Part shown: piece after piece, positions 16,169 to 25,095 of the stretch
Layout of the letters: every line of letters begins with the position of its first letter
Position numbering within the stretch: the first letter of the stretch is position 1
NCBI GenBank assembly: GCA_046758845.1
Contig: JBHIBA010000006.1
Coordinates: forward strand, 1-45,558
Length of the DNA: 45,558 bases
Direction of reading: 5' to 3'
DNA from: JBHIBA01 sp046758845
GTDB lineage: Bacteria > UBA8248 > JACPRG01 > G963555815
The notes under the pieces: generated by a model
The model's database searches: none
Seen by the model: the letters and a program-made list of their open reading frames with translations, nothing else
Told to the model about the DNA's origin: nothing
Program-made: the position numbers and the translations under genes

Positions 16169-16675
16169 ATGGATGCCGATCATGAGAAATTCATGGCCAT
16201 CGCCATTGAAGAGGCGCGCCGTGGACAGGAAGAGGGTGAGCAACCTTTCGGAGCCGTGGTGGTCCGCGACGGGGAAGTCATCAGTAGAACCCACAGCCTG
16301 AAAGTCTCCACCTCCAACGCGACGGACCATGCGGAAACCCTGGCGGTCGGAAAGGCGACGCAGGCCATGAAGAGCCCCCTTCTGACAGGGTGCACGTTCT
16401 ATGCCACTTGTGAACCCTGCCCGATGTGCTGCGGAGCGATCCTTAACACCGGCGTCTCCACTCTCGTCATCGGCGTGCGGCACGCCACCCTGCGAAAGAT
16501 GTCCAGCGAAAAGTTCAGCCAGGGCAAGTACAAAGGAGGGACGTTCAACTTCAAGAACTACACGGCCGAGGCCCTCGCGGAGATGGTTGGATCGGGCCTT
16601 CAGGTAATCAGCGGCGTCTTAGGGGAAGAGTGCGAAGCTCTTTACCGAAGCACGCGGGTCGAAATCACTCGATGA
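16169..16675 (+). CDS. Nucleoside/nucleobase deaminase (CMP/dCMP-type zinc deaminase fold)
   Basis: The 168-residue zinc deaminase has the HAE motif (His54, Glu56 in DHAETL) and PCxxC motif (Cys84, Cys87 in CEPCPMCCGAI) that bind zinc and provide the proton-shuttling Glu. Length and C-terminal helices place it near guanine deaminase, TadA and related small-molecule deaminases; the exact substrate is not evident. AAGGGGAGA lies upstream of the ATG at 16169; open frame upstream of it has no protein character. It stands alone on the plus strand and faces the ThDP-enzyme gene. Confidence 0.87.
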   Translation: MDADHEKFMAIAIEEARRGQEEGEQPFGAVVVRDGEVISRTHSLKVSTSNATDHAETLAVGKATQAMKSPLLTGCTFYATCEPCPMCCGAILNTGVSTLVIGVRHATLRKMSSEKFSQGKYKGGTFNFKNYTAEALAEMVGSGLQVISGVLGEECEALYRSTRVEITR

Positions 16676-16768
16676 GAAATGACCGCGCCGGGCGCACCGG
16701 AAATCGAGTGGAATTGCCAACGGGTTACGCTCGGGTTCTCTCACTTTGCGCGGAAGTCGCGGAGACGT

Positions 16769-18523
16769 TCATCGCGGCTGAGTCACAACATCCACGAGGG
16801 CCAGGGTCTTTTCTTTTTTGACGACCTCGATGGCCTTCTCCAGGGCCCCTGCGATCTCATCCGGCTCCTCGATGGGTCCCAGGCCGAAGAGCCCATAAGC
16901 CTCGGCCAGCCGGGCGAAATTGACGGGCGGCTCGTCCAGCCGGGTTCCGATCCCCGCGCGTTCCTCTGGACGGCGCCGGTGCCGGGCCAAAACCTGAGCG
17001 TGCTCCTCTGAGTTGTAATACGTTCGGTTGTTCACCACCACGCTCAACAGGGGGATCTTGTAATGTGCCGCTGTCCAGAGGGCGGACGGCGTATACAAGA
17101 GGTCGCCGTCCGCTTGGAGATTGACGCAAAGGCGCGATCCATCCCGGTAGGCGAGGGCCGCACCGATAGCCGCCCCCATCCCATAACCTAGGCCGGCCCC
17201 CCCGCTTCCCCCCAGAAACTGGTCGGGCGAGGTAAGGTCCCACAGCTTGCGTTCCCACCCGGACAGCGTTCCGTTGACCAAAACCCAGTCCTCTCTTTGC
17301 AAGAAGCGCCAGAGCTCCATGGCGAGGCGGGCCAGGGAGATCGGTTTCGAATCCCGGCATTGGCGGGCTTCTTGCGTCCACCGGGCCCGCAAGGCCAAGT
17401 GCCGTTCCCGAAGCTCCTCATAGCGTCGTCGCGCGGCCGCCTTGCGGTCTGCATCCTTCGCCAGTCGGTCGCGGACGAGGACAACCAGCCTGGGAAGGGC
17501 CAGTTCGGTGCTTCCGGCCAAAGGCAGGTCCACCGGGGGCAAGCGATGATAGTCCGCGGCCCAGGACCGGATCATCAGATCGAACATCGAGATATGAGCG
17601 ATGCGGCATCCCGGCGCCAGTCGGAAGGCGGACTCTCGCGACGATTTGTCCACGGTTGCCACCGCCCGAAACAGATCCGGGACATCCAGGGCCAGGAGGA
17701 CGTCCGCCCGGGGCAGAATATCCCCGGCGGCGCCGGTGGAATCCATCGGGTGGGTGGTCGGAAAATTGAACCGGCTGGGATGATCCATGACGGGGGCGCC
17801 CAGCGTCTCGGCCAGTTCCGTCAGGGCCGGGATGGCCCCGTGATTTCGCCCCACGTATTCGGCCACGATGACGGGAAATTCGGCCTCGACCAGCCAATTT
17901 GCCACCTCTTCCAGTTTTTCCTCCGGCGGGACAGGGGGTTGGGGAGGGCCGTACCGAGCCGGGTCGGGTAGGGCGGGCATCCCCGAAAGGGACTCCTCCT
18001 GCAAAGCCGCGTCAAAACAGACATAGACGGGGCCGGGCGGTTCCGTTTGGGCGATCCGGTAGGCTCGCAGCAAGGACTCCGGCACGCTCGCCACACCCGT
18101 CGGCTGGTCATCCCATTTCACGTAATCCCGAACCAGGGAACCCTGAACCTGGGCGGTGTGGATCCAATCGATCCACGGCCGGCGCTTGGTCAGATCCATC
18201 GGTCCCGTGCCCCCAAGGACCAGCACCGGCGCCCGATCGCACCAGGCATTGAAAATGGCCATGCTGGCGTGCTGGAGACCCACGATGTCGTGGACCAGGG
18301 CGGCCATGGGTTTTCCCGCCGCCTTGGCGTAGCCGTGGGCGAGGGCCACGGAGATCTCCTCGTGGCAGCACTCGATCACCTCGGGGTGGCCATTGTCCGC
18401 GTAGTTCACCAGGGAATCCTGGATGCCCCGGAAGGTGGCCCCCGGATTGAAGGCCGCGTACTCGACACCCAGCCGCCGAAGGATCTCCACAATGACATCG
18501 GAACCGTACAGCTTCTGGCTCAT
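16769..18523 (-). CDS. Thiamine-diphosphate-dependent enzyme (acetolactate synthase / benzoylformate decarboxylase superfamily)
   Basis: The 584-residue protein has the three-domain layout of the family. The N-terminal PYR domain carries the conserved Glu that activates ThDP (Glu55 in CCHEEISVALAHGYA), followed by a middle domain. The C-terminal PP domain has the metal and diphosphate motif (QADGDLLYTPSALWTAAHYKIPLLSVVVNN). Family members carboligate or decarboxylate 2-oxo acids. The sequence does not show which, and no regulatory subunit gene of acetolactate synthase is nearby, so branched-chain synthesis is unlikely. Downstream of an NMT1-type binding-protein gene on the same strand (gap 173 bp), with which it may be co-transcribed. 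Confidence 0.87.
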   Translation of the reverse strand: MSQKLYGSDVIVEILRRLGVEYAAFNPGATFRGIQDSLVNYADNGHPEVIECCHEEISVALAHGYAKAAGKPMAALVHDIVGLQHASMAIFNAWCDRAPVLVLGGTGPMDLTKRRPWIDWIHTAQVQGSLVRDYVKWDDQPTGVASVPESLLRAYRIAQTEPPGPVYVCFDAALQEESLSGMPALPDPARYGPPQPPVPPEEKLEEVANWLVEAEFPVIVAEYVGRNHGAIPALTELAETLGAPVMDHPSRFNFPTTHPMDSTGAAGDILPRADVLLALDVPDLFRAVATVDKSSRESAFRLAPGCRIAHISMFDLMIRSWAADYHRLPPVDLPLAGSTELALPRLVVLVRDRLAKDADRKAAARRRYEELRERHLALRARWTQEARQCRDSKPISLARLAMELWRFLQREDWVLVNGTLSGWERKLWDLTSPDQFLGGSGGAGLGYGMGAAIGAALAYRDGSRLCVNLQADGDLLYTPSALWTAAHYKIPLLSVVVNNRTYYNSEEHAQVLARHRRRPEERAGIGTRLDEPPVNFARLAEAYGLFGLGPIEEPDEIAGALEKAIEVVKKEKTLALVDVVTQPR

Positions 18524-18696
18524 CCCGCCATCGCCCCCGTCGCTCGGGAAAAAGGGACCCGCCGAAAAACACCCCGTGCGCCTCGGCCTTGCGAATCTGC
18601 GCTCAGATTCCCTCGGGCAAGGGAGTCCGGTGGAAGCGCAAATCGCCTCTGGAAGGCGAGGGCTCTGCCGCAGGGATCGGGCCTCTCAGCGGGGCG

Positions 18697-19743
18697 TCAC
18701 ATCTTCGGTCGCTTTGGGAAGCGCCACTCCCGAGGGGTCGCCTTGACGTACTCGTTCGTATAGGTCAGTTGCGGATCCAAGGAGCCTTTCAACCCAAGGT
18801 ACTTATCGACCAGGGCGACCGCCTGCTTCATCTTGTTCGGATCGGCATAGCCCAATCCGTTTTTCTCGAAAAGCTTGTCGAAGGTGAGTTTCAACACGAA
18901 CCGCCACTCCCCCTTGATAACCTCCCGCGCCCGCCCCACGTTGTACTTCATCCAGGCGTCGATCCCCTCCTCTGGATGTTCAATGGCGTACGTGAACCCC
19001 CGCATGGCGGCCCGCGTGTACCGGCGGACCAAGTCAGACTCTGACTCGATGAGTTTGTCGGAGGCAATGACCACCGACCCGTAGAGCTGCAGACCATAGT
19101 CCGCCCACAGGAAGTATCCCACCTTGCCCTGTAAGCCCGCCTGGTTTGCCGCCTTTTCGTAAGCCGGCAGGTTCACCAGCCAAGCCGACGTGGCGTCAAC
19201 TTTTCCCGCGATCAGGCTCGGGACGTAGGCGGCGCCTCCCATGTAGATGTTGATAATTTTGGAATGATCGAACCCGCCGACCTTGCCATAGGCTGGCCAC
19301 AACTTCGTGCTGGATGCCCCTGCCGTCTGGGCGACTTTGCGTCCCTCCAGGTCCTTGGGCCGTGAGATCCCTTTCCCTTTCAGGAAGGCGGTGGCGTAAG
19401 GCCCCTTGTGAAAGGTGACGAAGATGATCTTGACCTTGGCCCCCGCCGCCCGGCCCGAGATCACCGACTCGGCCGCCGAGCGGGAGATCTTCGTCGCCCC
19501 GGCGGCAACGCGCTTCACCGCGTCCGACGACCCGTAGCCTCGGGTAACCTTGACCTTGAGTCCTTCGGCCTCGTAGAAGCCCTTGGCCAGGGCGGTGAAA
19601 TCGCCGATGTGCTCACCCCCCAAGACCCAGTTCTCTGTGACGTGAAGCTCGGTCAATTCCGCGCGAACTGGAACGGCAGCGAAAAGAAGGATGCCCAGTC
19701 CGAGGATGGCCGTGCCGAATATCGTGTTTCTATGACCGGTCAT
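18697..19743 (-). CDS. NMT1/TauT-type ABC transporter substrate-binding protein (orphan)
   Basis: The 348-residue protein has a Sec signal peptide (hydrophobic 8-24, cleavage near VRA-E) and the two-lobed layout of NMT1/SsuA-like binding proteins (GGEHIGDFTALAKGFYEAEGLKVKV; RPKDLEGRKVAQTAG; YVPSLIAGKVDA). Such proteins bind nitrate, sulfonates, pyrimidine precursors of thiamine or aromatic acids. No permease or ATPase of this class is in the window, so it depends on components elsewhere or serves as a sensor. It precedes the ThDP-enzyme gene on the same strand. Confidence 0.88.
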   Translation of the reverse strand: MTGHRNTIFGTAILGLGILLFAAVPVRAELTELHVTENWVLGGEHIGDFTALAKGFYEAEGLKVKVTRGYGSSDAVKRVAAGATKISRSAAESVISGRAAGAKVKIIFVTFHKGPYATAFLKGKGISRPKDLEGRKVAQTAGASSTKLWPAYGKVGGFDHSKIINIYMGGAAYVPSLIAGKVDATSAWLVNLPAYEKAANQAGLQGKVGYFLWADYGLQLYGSVVIASDKLIESESDLVRRYTRAAMRGFTYAIEHPEEGIDAWMKYNVGRAREVIKGEWRFVLKLTFDKLFEKNGLGYADPNKMKQAVALVDKYLGLKGSLDPQLTYTNEYVKATPREWRFPKRPKM

Positions 19744-19884
19744 CTTTGCCCCTCCTCTGAGTGCGGATCCTCGGGGAGGATGAATCTGAGATTCCTCCCC
19801 ACGAAGGCGTCAATGTCAACTCCGGCCTCCACCCCGAGGCCGAACGGTTCCGCTGCGATGACTGCCTTCTTTGGACTTTGATTC

Positions 19885-19913
19885 AGCGTAACAATAAGGT
19901 CAAAGGCTGTCAA
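19885..19913 (-). promoter_or_regulatory. Candidate promoter for the NMT1-type binding-protein gene
   Basis: On the minus strand, TTGACA (19908-19913), a 17-bp spacer and TACGCT (19885-19890, three of six) precede the gene by about 140 bp. The -35 box overlaps the edge of the inverted-repeat element at 19911. Weak -10, so low confidence. Confidence 0.3.
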
Positions 19914-20135
19914 AAGTGGGTAGTGCGTCAGTTTGCTTAATGACCCCTGTCTTTCTCCGTTGTAGCCGCGATTTGAGCGAGGGTCGCCGACCGGCGCGGG
20001 AATCGCGGGCGGGCGCGCCCCGATCTCCGCTCGAACCCAGGTCCTCGCTCAGATCGGCGCTACACCAGATGGTGAAAGAGTCGTGGGCAAAGCCGCATGC
20101 GGGGCTTCATCCGTTCCAAACTGACGCACTGCCCA
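19911..20135. repeat. MITE-like element with terminal inverted repeats, enclosing palindromic repeat copy 2
   Basis: GGGTAGTGCGTCAGTTTG (19918-19935) and CAAACTGACGCACTGCCC (20118-20135) are inverted repeats with 17 of 18 matches; CAAAAGT-like sequence extends both ends. The body contains no open frame with coding character but holds a full copy of the GTAGC palindrome. It fills much of the 19744-20351 gap, where no gene was seen. Its size and structure suit a non-autonomous mobile element, but no target-site duplication was confirmed. Confidence 0.5.
19962..20063. repeat. GTAGC...GCTAC palindromic dispersed repeat, copy 2
   Basis: The left arm GTAGCCGCGATTTGAGCGAG (19962-19981) is mirrored by CTCGCTCAGATCGGCGCTAC (20044-20063). 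Inner arms GCGGGAATCGCGGGC and GCCCCGATCTCCGC are also shared with copy 1. It is nested inside the larger inverted-repeat element. Confidence 0.75.
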
Positions 20136-20351
20136 AAAGTGCGCTTGGCGATTTTTCTCACCAAAGCGGACGTCAAAGACGGTCCCGTGAAGGCGCACTT
20201 GATACAGGAGGACGGCCTCAGCCGTAAGGGAAGATGAAGGGGTATTCGGGGATGATCGGCTCGCGGGTCTTTTGGGACTCCTCTCCTCGCAGGGACTGCC
20301 CACCGGGAGGGAGTTGAGGTTGAAAGACCCTTTAATCAACTCCCTCTGCAA

Positions 20352-21842
20352 TCAGATCTCGGCCTTCAGGCCCTGGGCCATGCGGATTTCGTGCCCGTGG
20401 TTCACGGTCCAGGCGATCCGGTGGGTGACTGCGTCGATCAAGGCGCTGGCGGAGGGCATTCCGGTCCCGCTTTTCTTGACTCCCCCGAAGGGCAAGTGCA
20501 CTTCAGCTCCGATCGACGGCAGGTTGTGGTATCCGAGGCCGAACTCGCACTCCTGTAGGACCTCTCGGGCCTTGCGGAAGTCCTCGGTGATCACGGAGCA
20601 GGCGAGGCCATACTCCGTGTCGTTGTACACCCTCACGGCTTCTTCCATGTCGCGGAAGGGGACCAGGGCCACATGCGGCCCGAAGACCTCCTCCCGGAGG
20701 ACGCGGCTTTTGCCGTTGGGCTTCATGACGCAGACGAAAGGCGACATGAACCACCCGCGAGAGAGTCCATTTCCTCCGAGCCGGCCGCCTTTCAGCAACA
20801 CCTCCGCCCCTTCCTCCTCGGCCAGGGCGTTGTAGTGCTCCACCTTCTTGAGCCCCGCCTCGTTGATGAGGGGCCCCATGAACGTGGCCTCATCCAAGGG
20901 GTCTCCCACGCGGACGCGCTGGGCCATGGGGACGAAGTGCTCGGCGTACTTGTCGAGAAGGGACTCGTGGATGAGGATTCGCCCGGCCGAAACGCACCGC
21001 TGTCCCGTGGTCTTGAAGGAGCTGAGGATGCCCGCGTTCAACGCCAGTTCGAACTCGGCGTCCTCGCAGACGATGAGGGCGTTCTTCCCGCCCATCTCGC
21101 AGACGGCCATCTTATGGGGGTGCTCGGCGCACACCCGACGGATCTCCCCTCCCGCCTGAGCAGAGCCCGTGAAGAGGACCGCGTCGATGGCCGGATGGCG
21201 GACGAGGGGGGCGCCCGCTCCCTCTCCGTCGCCGTGGATCACATTCAGCACCCCCGGGGGAAAACCGGCCTCGTGAAACAGTTCCGCCAAGCGGTGGCCG
21301 ATGAGGGGGGTGTCCTCCGACGGCTTGAAGACGGCGGTGTTCCCCTCCACCAGAGAAGGACCCAGCAGCCAGAGGGGGATGGCAAAGGGGAAGTTCCACG
21401 GGGTGATCACCGCCATCACCCCTTTAGGCCTCCGAAGCATGTAGGCGTCTTTCTCGCGGATCTCGGAGGAGATGACGTTGCCGTGGGGCATCCGCGTGCT
21501 CCCGAATACGTACTGGGCCATGTGGATGCCTTCGGTCACGTCGGCGCGCGCCTCATTGATGGCCTTGCCGCACTCCCAGGCGATCTCGCGGGCCAGGTCA
21601 TCAGTCCGAGCCTTGGTCAGTTCGACGAATCGTTCGAAGAGCTCCCCTCGTTTGATCCGCGACCAGCGCTTCCATTCGGGGAAGGCCCGTCTTGCGGCCG
21701 TGACGGCCTCGGCCACTTCCCTCTCCCCCGATTGGGGAAAGACCCCCACCACCTCGTCCCAGTCGGCGGGGTTTCGGCTCTCAAATACCCCTTCGGCCTC
21801 CCGCCACTCGCCGTCGATGTAGTTCTTTCCAGTCGCTTTCAT
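20352..21842 (-). CDS. NAD(P)-dependent aldehyde dehydrogenase (semialdehyde dehydrogenase-like)
   Basis: The 496-residue enzyme has all catalytic landmarks: Asn150 (TPWNFP), the cofactor motif FTGSAQAGG, general base Glu249 (CEMGGKN) and nucleophile Cys283 (GQRCVSAGR). The C-terminal stretch GAEVHLPFGGVKKSG resembles ALDH7 and piperideine-6-carboxylate dehydrogenases, and the neighbour is a lysine-aminotransferase-like enzyme, so 2-aminoadipate semialdehyde is a reasonable substrate guess. The start at 21842 is set by AAGGAGA 9 nt upstream and by MKATGKNYIDGEW, the normal N-terminus; further open frame upstream is not protein-like. It lies 64 bp downstream of the aminotransferase gene. Confidence 0.9.
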   Translation of the reverse strand: MKATGKNYIDGEWREAEGVFESRNPADWDEVVGVFPQSGEREVAEAVTAARRAFPEWKRWSRIKRGELFERFVELTKARTDDLAREIAWECGKAINEARADVTEGIHMAQYVFGSTRMPHGNVISSEIREKDAYMLRRPKGVMAVITPWNFPFAIPLWLLGPSLVEGNTAVFKPSEDTPLIGHRLAELFHEAGFPPGVLNVIHGDGEGAGAPLVRHPAIDAVLFTGSAQAGGEIRRVCAEHPHKMAVCEMGGKNALIVCEDAEFELALNAGILSSFKTTGQRCVSAGRILIHESLLDKYAEHFVPMAQRVRVGDPLDEATFMGPLINEAGLKKVEHYNALAEEEGAEVLLKGGRLGGNGLSRGWFMSPFVCVMKPNGKSRVLREEVFGPHVALVPFRDMEEAVRVYNDTEYGLACSVITEDFRKAREVLQECEFGLGYHNLPSIGAEVHLPFGGVKKSGTGMPSASALIDAVTHRIAWTVNHGHEIRMAQGLKAEI

Positions 21843-21906
21843 TTGAGTGCTCTCCTTCTGTTCCCCCGATCTTTGGTCACTCTCGCCTCTCACAGGGGCG
21901 ATGGCC

Positions 21907-23538
21907 TCAGCTCGGGAACGCCTGCGCTGCCCTGTGCTCCGGCAAAGCGCTTCCGTCCAAACTCTCAGAGCGCGGCCGGCCTCTGTCCTCTTCAATTTCC
22001 ATCAAAGCCTCGCCCAGGATTCCCTGGGCGATTTCGATTTCCCGCTCCCAAACGTTCAGCGGGGGGAGCAGCCGGACCGTCCGTTCTCCGCAGCCCAAGG
22101 TCAGCAGTCCCCGCCGAAATGCGGCCTGCACAAGGGCATCGCGCATTTCTCTGGATTCCAAGTCGAGGGCCGCAAGCAGGCCGAGGGCGCGTACGGCCGT
22201 CACTGCGGGATGTGTTTCGGCCAGGGTTTCCAGTCCTTCCAGGAGGAACCTTCCCATGTTGGCCGTGTTCTCCAGCAGGTTCTCCTCCTCAATCACGCCA
22301 ATGGTTCGGGCCCCTACAGCACACGCGATCGGCCCGCCGCCCCAAGTGGAAGACAAGCCACCCGGCTTCTCGGGAAACACTTCGCGTTTGCCCATCACCG
22401 CTCCGACGCGAAGGGCCTTCGCGGAGGTAATCAAGTCGGGAATGACGTCGAATCGTTGGCAGGCCCACCAGCTTCCCACCCGGCCGAGGCCTGTCTGTAC
22501 CTCGTCGGCGATGAACAGCGCACCGTTCGACCGGGCAAACCCGGCCAGTTTGGCCAGGAAATCCCCTTCCGGGAAGACGTATCCCCCTTCCCCCTGAATA
22601 GGCTCCACAATGACGAAAGCCAGAAGTTCACGTGGAATCTTTCTTTCCTCGAAGACCACTTTGGCGAGGCGATCGGTCTCGAGGAGGAAATCGAGAGACT
22701 CGTGCGTCATGAGGGCCTCGATCTCCTGAAGGGGCGCGTTGTAACGAAAGTGGCGGGTCCACCGAAGGGTTGGAAATCCCTCTTTCTGCGTCGGCCTGCT
22801 GTGCGTAGAAGTGAGAACGCCCAGGGTCCGGCCGTGGAACCCGTTATGGGCTGCGAGGCCGAAGAACGGATAGTCCTCGTAAATCCCTTTCCAGTGTCCG
22901 TCCTCCCGGATGCCCAGCTGCCGGCAGAGTTTCCGGTACCTTCCCAGCCCGAGGTTTGCGCGCACCTGACGAAACTTTCGATAGGTCGCGATCTTGACGG
23001 CGTTCTCGTTGGCCTCCGCGCCGGAATTGACGAAGAAGACGCAGTCGAAGCTGAGCCCTCGGGCGGTGGCCAAAAGACGTTCTTGTAGATGTCCCGGGGT
23101 TAGAAAGCGGGCGGCTTCGCCGGCAGACCTCAAGGGCAAGGGCCGATCGGGATCAGGACCCGCCGCCAGGTATGAATCGTGGTCGGCGGTCTTGATCGGC
23201 TCGAAGGGAACCCCGCAGTCGCGCAGGATTTTCGGATGGTTGTAGCCCAGGGGAGCGGACGCCACATGGGCGTAGAAGTCGAGGAATACGTTCCGGTCCG
23301 GGTCGCTGCAGAAAGGGCCTTCCGCCGGGCCCGCGAGGTCCCAGACGAAAGGATAAACGTAGGTCGATGGGGCCGCGAATCGGTCGTAATGTTCGATCCA
23401 CTTCTGAGCCCGGGGCCCGGGCAGGTCCGTCTTGAGAAAAACTTCCGCTTGCTCCCTCCAACCGCCGGTGAGCAGGTCTTCGGATGTGTGTCGAATGGCC
23501 TTCGTCTTCACGCACGTTCCCCCCGTCTCGTCATCCAA
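21907..23538 (-). CDS. Class III PLP aminotransferase, L-lysine 6-aminotransferase-like
   Basis: This large class III enzyme (543 residues) has a PLP lysine at 374 (SAKALRVGAVMG), the Asp that contacts the pyridine nitrogen at 345 (ADEVQTGLG), NSGAEANENAVK near 171-182 and HNGFHGRT near 231-238. GGLSSTWGG, an EAEGL-like VIEEENLL and the GERTVRLLPPL tail recall lysine 6-aminotransferases rather than GABA or ornithine enzymes. It is about 90 residues longer than mycobacterial LAT, with an insert near 190-225. A GTG at 23511 with a G-run upstream is an alternative start; the ATG at 23538 has no clear ribosome site. It would feed the aldehyde dehydrogenase encoded just downstream. Confidence 0.85.
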   Translation of the reverse strand: MDDETGGTCVKTKAIRHTSEDLLTGGWREQAEVFLKTDLPGPRAQKWIEHYDRFAAPSTYVYPFVWDLAGPAEGPFCSDPDRNVFLDFYAHVASAPLGYNHPKILRDCGVPFEPIKTADHDSYLAAGPDPDRPLPLRSAGEAARFLTPGHLQERLLATARGLSFDCVFFVNSGAEANENAVKIATYRKFRQVRANLGLGRYRKLCRQLGIREDGHWKGIYEDYPFFGLAAHNGFHGRTLGVLTSTHSRPTQKEGFPTLRWTRHFRYNAPLQEIEALMTHESLDFLLETDRLAKVVFEERKIPRELLAFVIVEPIQGEGGYVFPEGDFLAKLAGFARSNGALFIADEVQTGLGRVGSWWACQRFDVIPDLITSAKALRVGAVMGKREVFPEKPGGLSSTWGGGPIACAVGARTIGVIEEENLLENTANMGRFLLEGLETLAETHPAVTAVRALGLLAALDLESREMRDALVQAAFRRGLLTLGCGERTVRLLPPLNVWEREIEIAQGILGEALMEIEEDRGRPRSESLDGSALPEHRAAQAFPS

Positions 23539-23932
23539 ATAGAGTTTCTACCTAAATAATCTATGTATTTTTCTGAGATATTCAATATAAATTAGGAAAA
23601 AAGTGGAAAATACTTAAGAAATAGCTGCCGGCTGGCTATTGACCTTGGAAGAAAGGAGTTCTGCCAGGGCGAAAAGGAGTAGATAACCTGTCCGAGCCGA
23701 TTGGGCGCACTCGCGCCAAGGGCCTCCAAATCTGGAGCCCAAGCGGACGGAGGAACGCTCTTTGGGAATAGACGTGCGTTCGTGACGTAATGGGGAGCCA
23801 GGAATTTATGTAACACATTGAACATATAGAGATAACACTCATTAGACAGAGGGCATGGAGGTCCCCGCCGACCATTGCTGGCTTGACTTGGGGAGACTCC
23901 ACTGCTCAAGTAGTCTCTGAGGAGGGGAAAAC
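23539..23932. promoter_or_regulatory. AT-rich divergent control region between the aminotransferase and thiolase genes
   Basis: Bases 23545-23635 are strikingly AT-rich for this window, with runs such as ATAATCTATGTATTTTTC and AATATAAATTAGG. The rest of the gap is ordinary and gene-free. A TTGACT (23883-23888) lies ahead of the thiolase start but has a poor -10. The AT-rich part resembles the island beside the Lrp/AsnC gene (32930-33050), hinting at the same regulator; no precise operator can be fixed. Confidence 0.4.
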
Positions 23933-25093
23933 ATGCGAAGGGTTTCGGTCATCGGGGCGGGGGTCGCGCGGTTCGGCGTCCGGCGAGAGGGGCTCTCGGC
24001 GCTCGTGGCCGAGGCGGGCCGCCTGGCACTGGCCGACGCGGGTGTGTCGCCGGGGGAGATCGGGGCCTTCTATCTGGGCAATTACGCGGGCGACGCCTTC
24101 GTCCGGCAGAACCACCTCGCCCCGTGGTGCGCTGGCGCGCTCGGGTTAGACGGCGTCCCTTGCACACGAATCGAGGGGGCCTGCGCCTCGAGCGGGCTCG
24201 CGTTCCTCCAGGGGGTTCAGGCGGTCGCCTCGGGGCTGTACGATGTCGTCATGGTGGCCGGGGGCGAGAAGATGACCGCAACGCCCCTGGCCGAGACGAC
24301 GGAGCACCTTTCCGCGGCCGGGGAGTGGGAGGAGGAGGTCCTAGCGGGGGCGACGTTTCCGGCCCTTTTTGCGCTTGTGGCCAGGCGTCACATGCATCAG
24401 TACGGGACCTCTCGGGAAGCGATGGCCGAGGTGGCCGTCAAGAACCACGCAAACGCTCTCCACAATCCCAACGCCCACTTCCACAAGCGGATCACCCGGG
24501 AAGACGTCCTGAACGCAAAACCGATTGCCGAGCCCCTGGGCCTCTATGATTGCTCGCCCGTGAGCGACGGGGCGGCCGCGCTGATCCTCTGCCCCGCCGA
24601 CCGGGCGGCTGATTCCAAGGAAGCGCCCGTCGAAATCCTGGGTTACGGCCAGGCCTCGGACCACTTGGCGCTTTACGCGAAGGCCGACATCACGCGGTTC
24701 TCCGCGACGGAAAGAGCGGCCCGCGCGGCCTTCTCGATGGCGGGTCTGAGCCCCGAAGCCGTGGACGTCATCGAGGTCCACGATTGCTTTACGATTGCCG
24801 AGATCACGGCGATCGAGGATATCGATTTTGTGGAAAAGGGCGAAGGCGGCCCCGCAACCCTCGAGGGCTACACCGCCCTGGGCGGGCCGAAGCCCGTCAA
24901 CGCCAGCGGCAGTCTCAAGGCCAAGGGGCACCCCGTGGGCGCGACCGGCGCCGCGCAGATCGCCGAGGTTGTGACGCAGCTTCGCGGATTGGCGGAGGGC
25001 CGGCAGGTCGCGGGCGCCGAGGTCGGCCTTGTCCACAACCTGGGCGGCTCTGGCGCCACGTGCGCCGTGACAATCTTGGGAAAACGGCCGTGA
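23933..25093 (+). CDS. Thiolase of the SCP-x / lipid-transfer type, catalytically complete
   Basis: The 386-residue thiolase-fold protein has the acylated nucleophile Cys84 in RIEGACASSGLAF, His283 in VHDCFTIAE and His333 in KGHPVGATGAAQ. The GGSGATCAVTIL end is typical of the SCP-x branch. It probably cleaves or condenses 3-oxoacyl-CoA thioesters. GAGGGG lies a few bases upstream of the ATG. A DUF35 zinc-ribbon/OB-fold gene follows immediately, matching the known habit of this thiolase branch to act in complex with a DUF35 partner. It is divergent from the aminotransferase gene and convergent with the large minus-strand catabolic operon. Confidence 0.9.
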   Translation: MRRVSVIGAGVARFGVRREGLSALVAEAGRLALADAGVSPGEIGAFYLGNYAGDAFVRQNHLAPWCAGALGLDGVPCTRIEGACASSGLAFLQGVQAVASGLYDVVMVAGGEKMTATPLAETTEHLSAAGEWEEEVLAGATFPALFALVARRHMHQYGTSREAMAEVAVKNHANALHNPNAHFHKRITREDVLNAKPIAEPLGLYDCSPVSDGAAALILCPADRAADSKEAPVEILGYGQASDHLALYAKADITRFSATERAARAAFSMAGLSPEAVDVIEVHDCFTIAEITAIEDIDFVEKGEGGPATLEGYTALGGPKPVNASGSLKAKGHPVGATGAAQIAEVVTQLRGLAEGRQVAGAEVGLVHNLGGSGATCAVTILGKRP

Positions 25094-25095
25094 GC

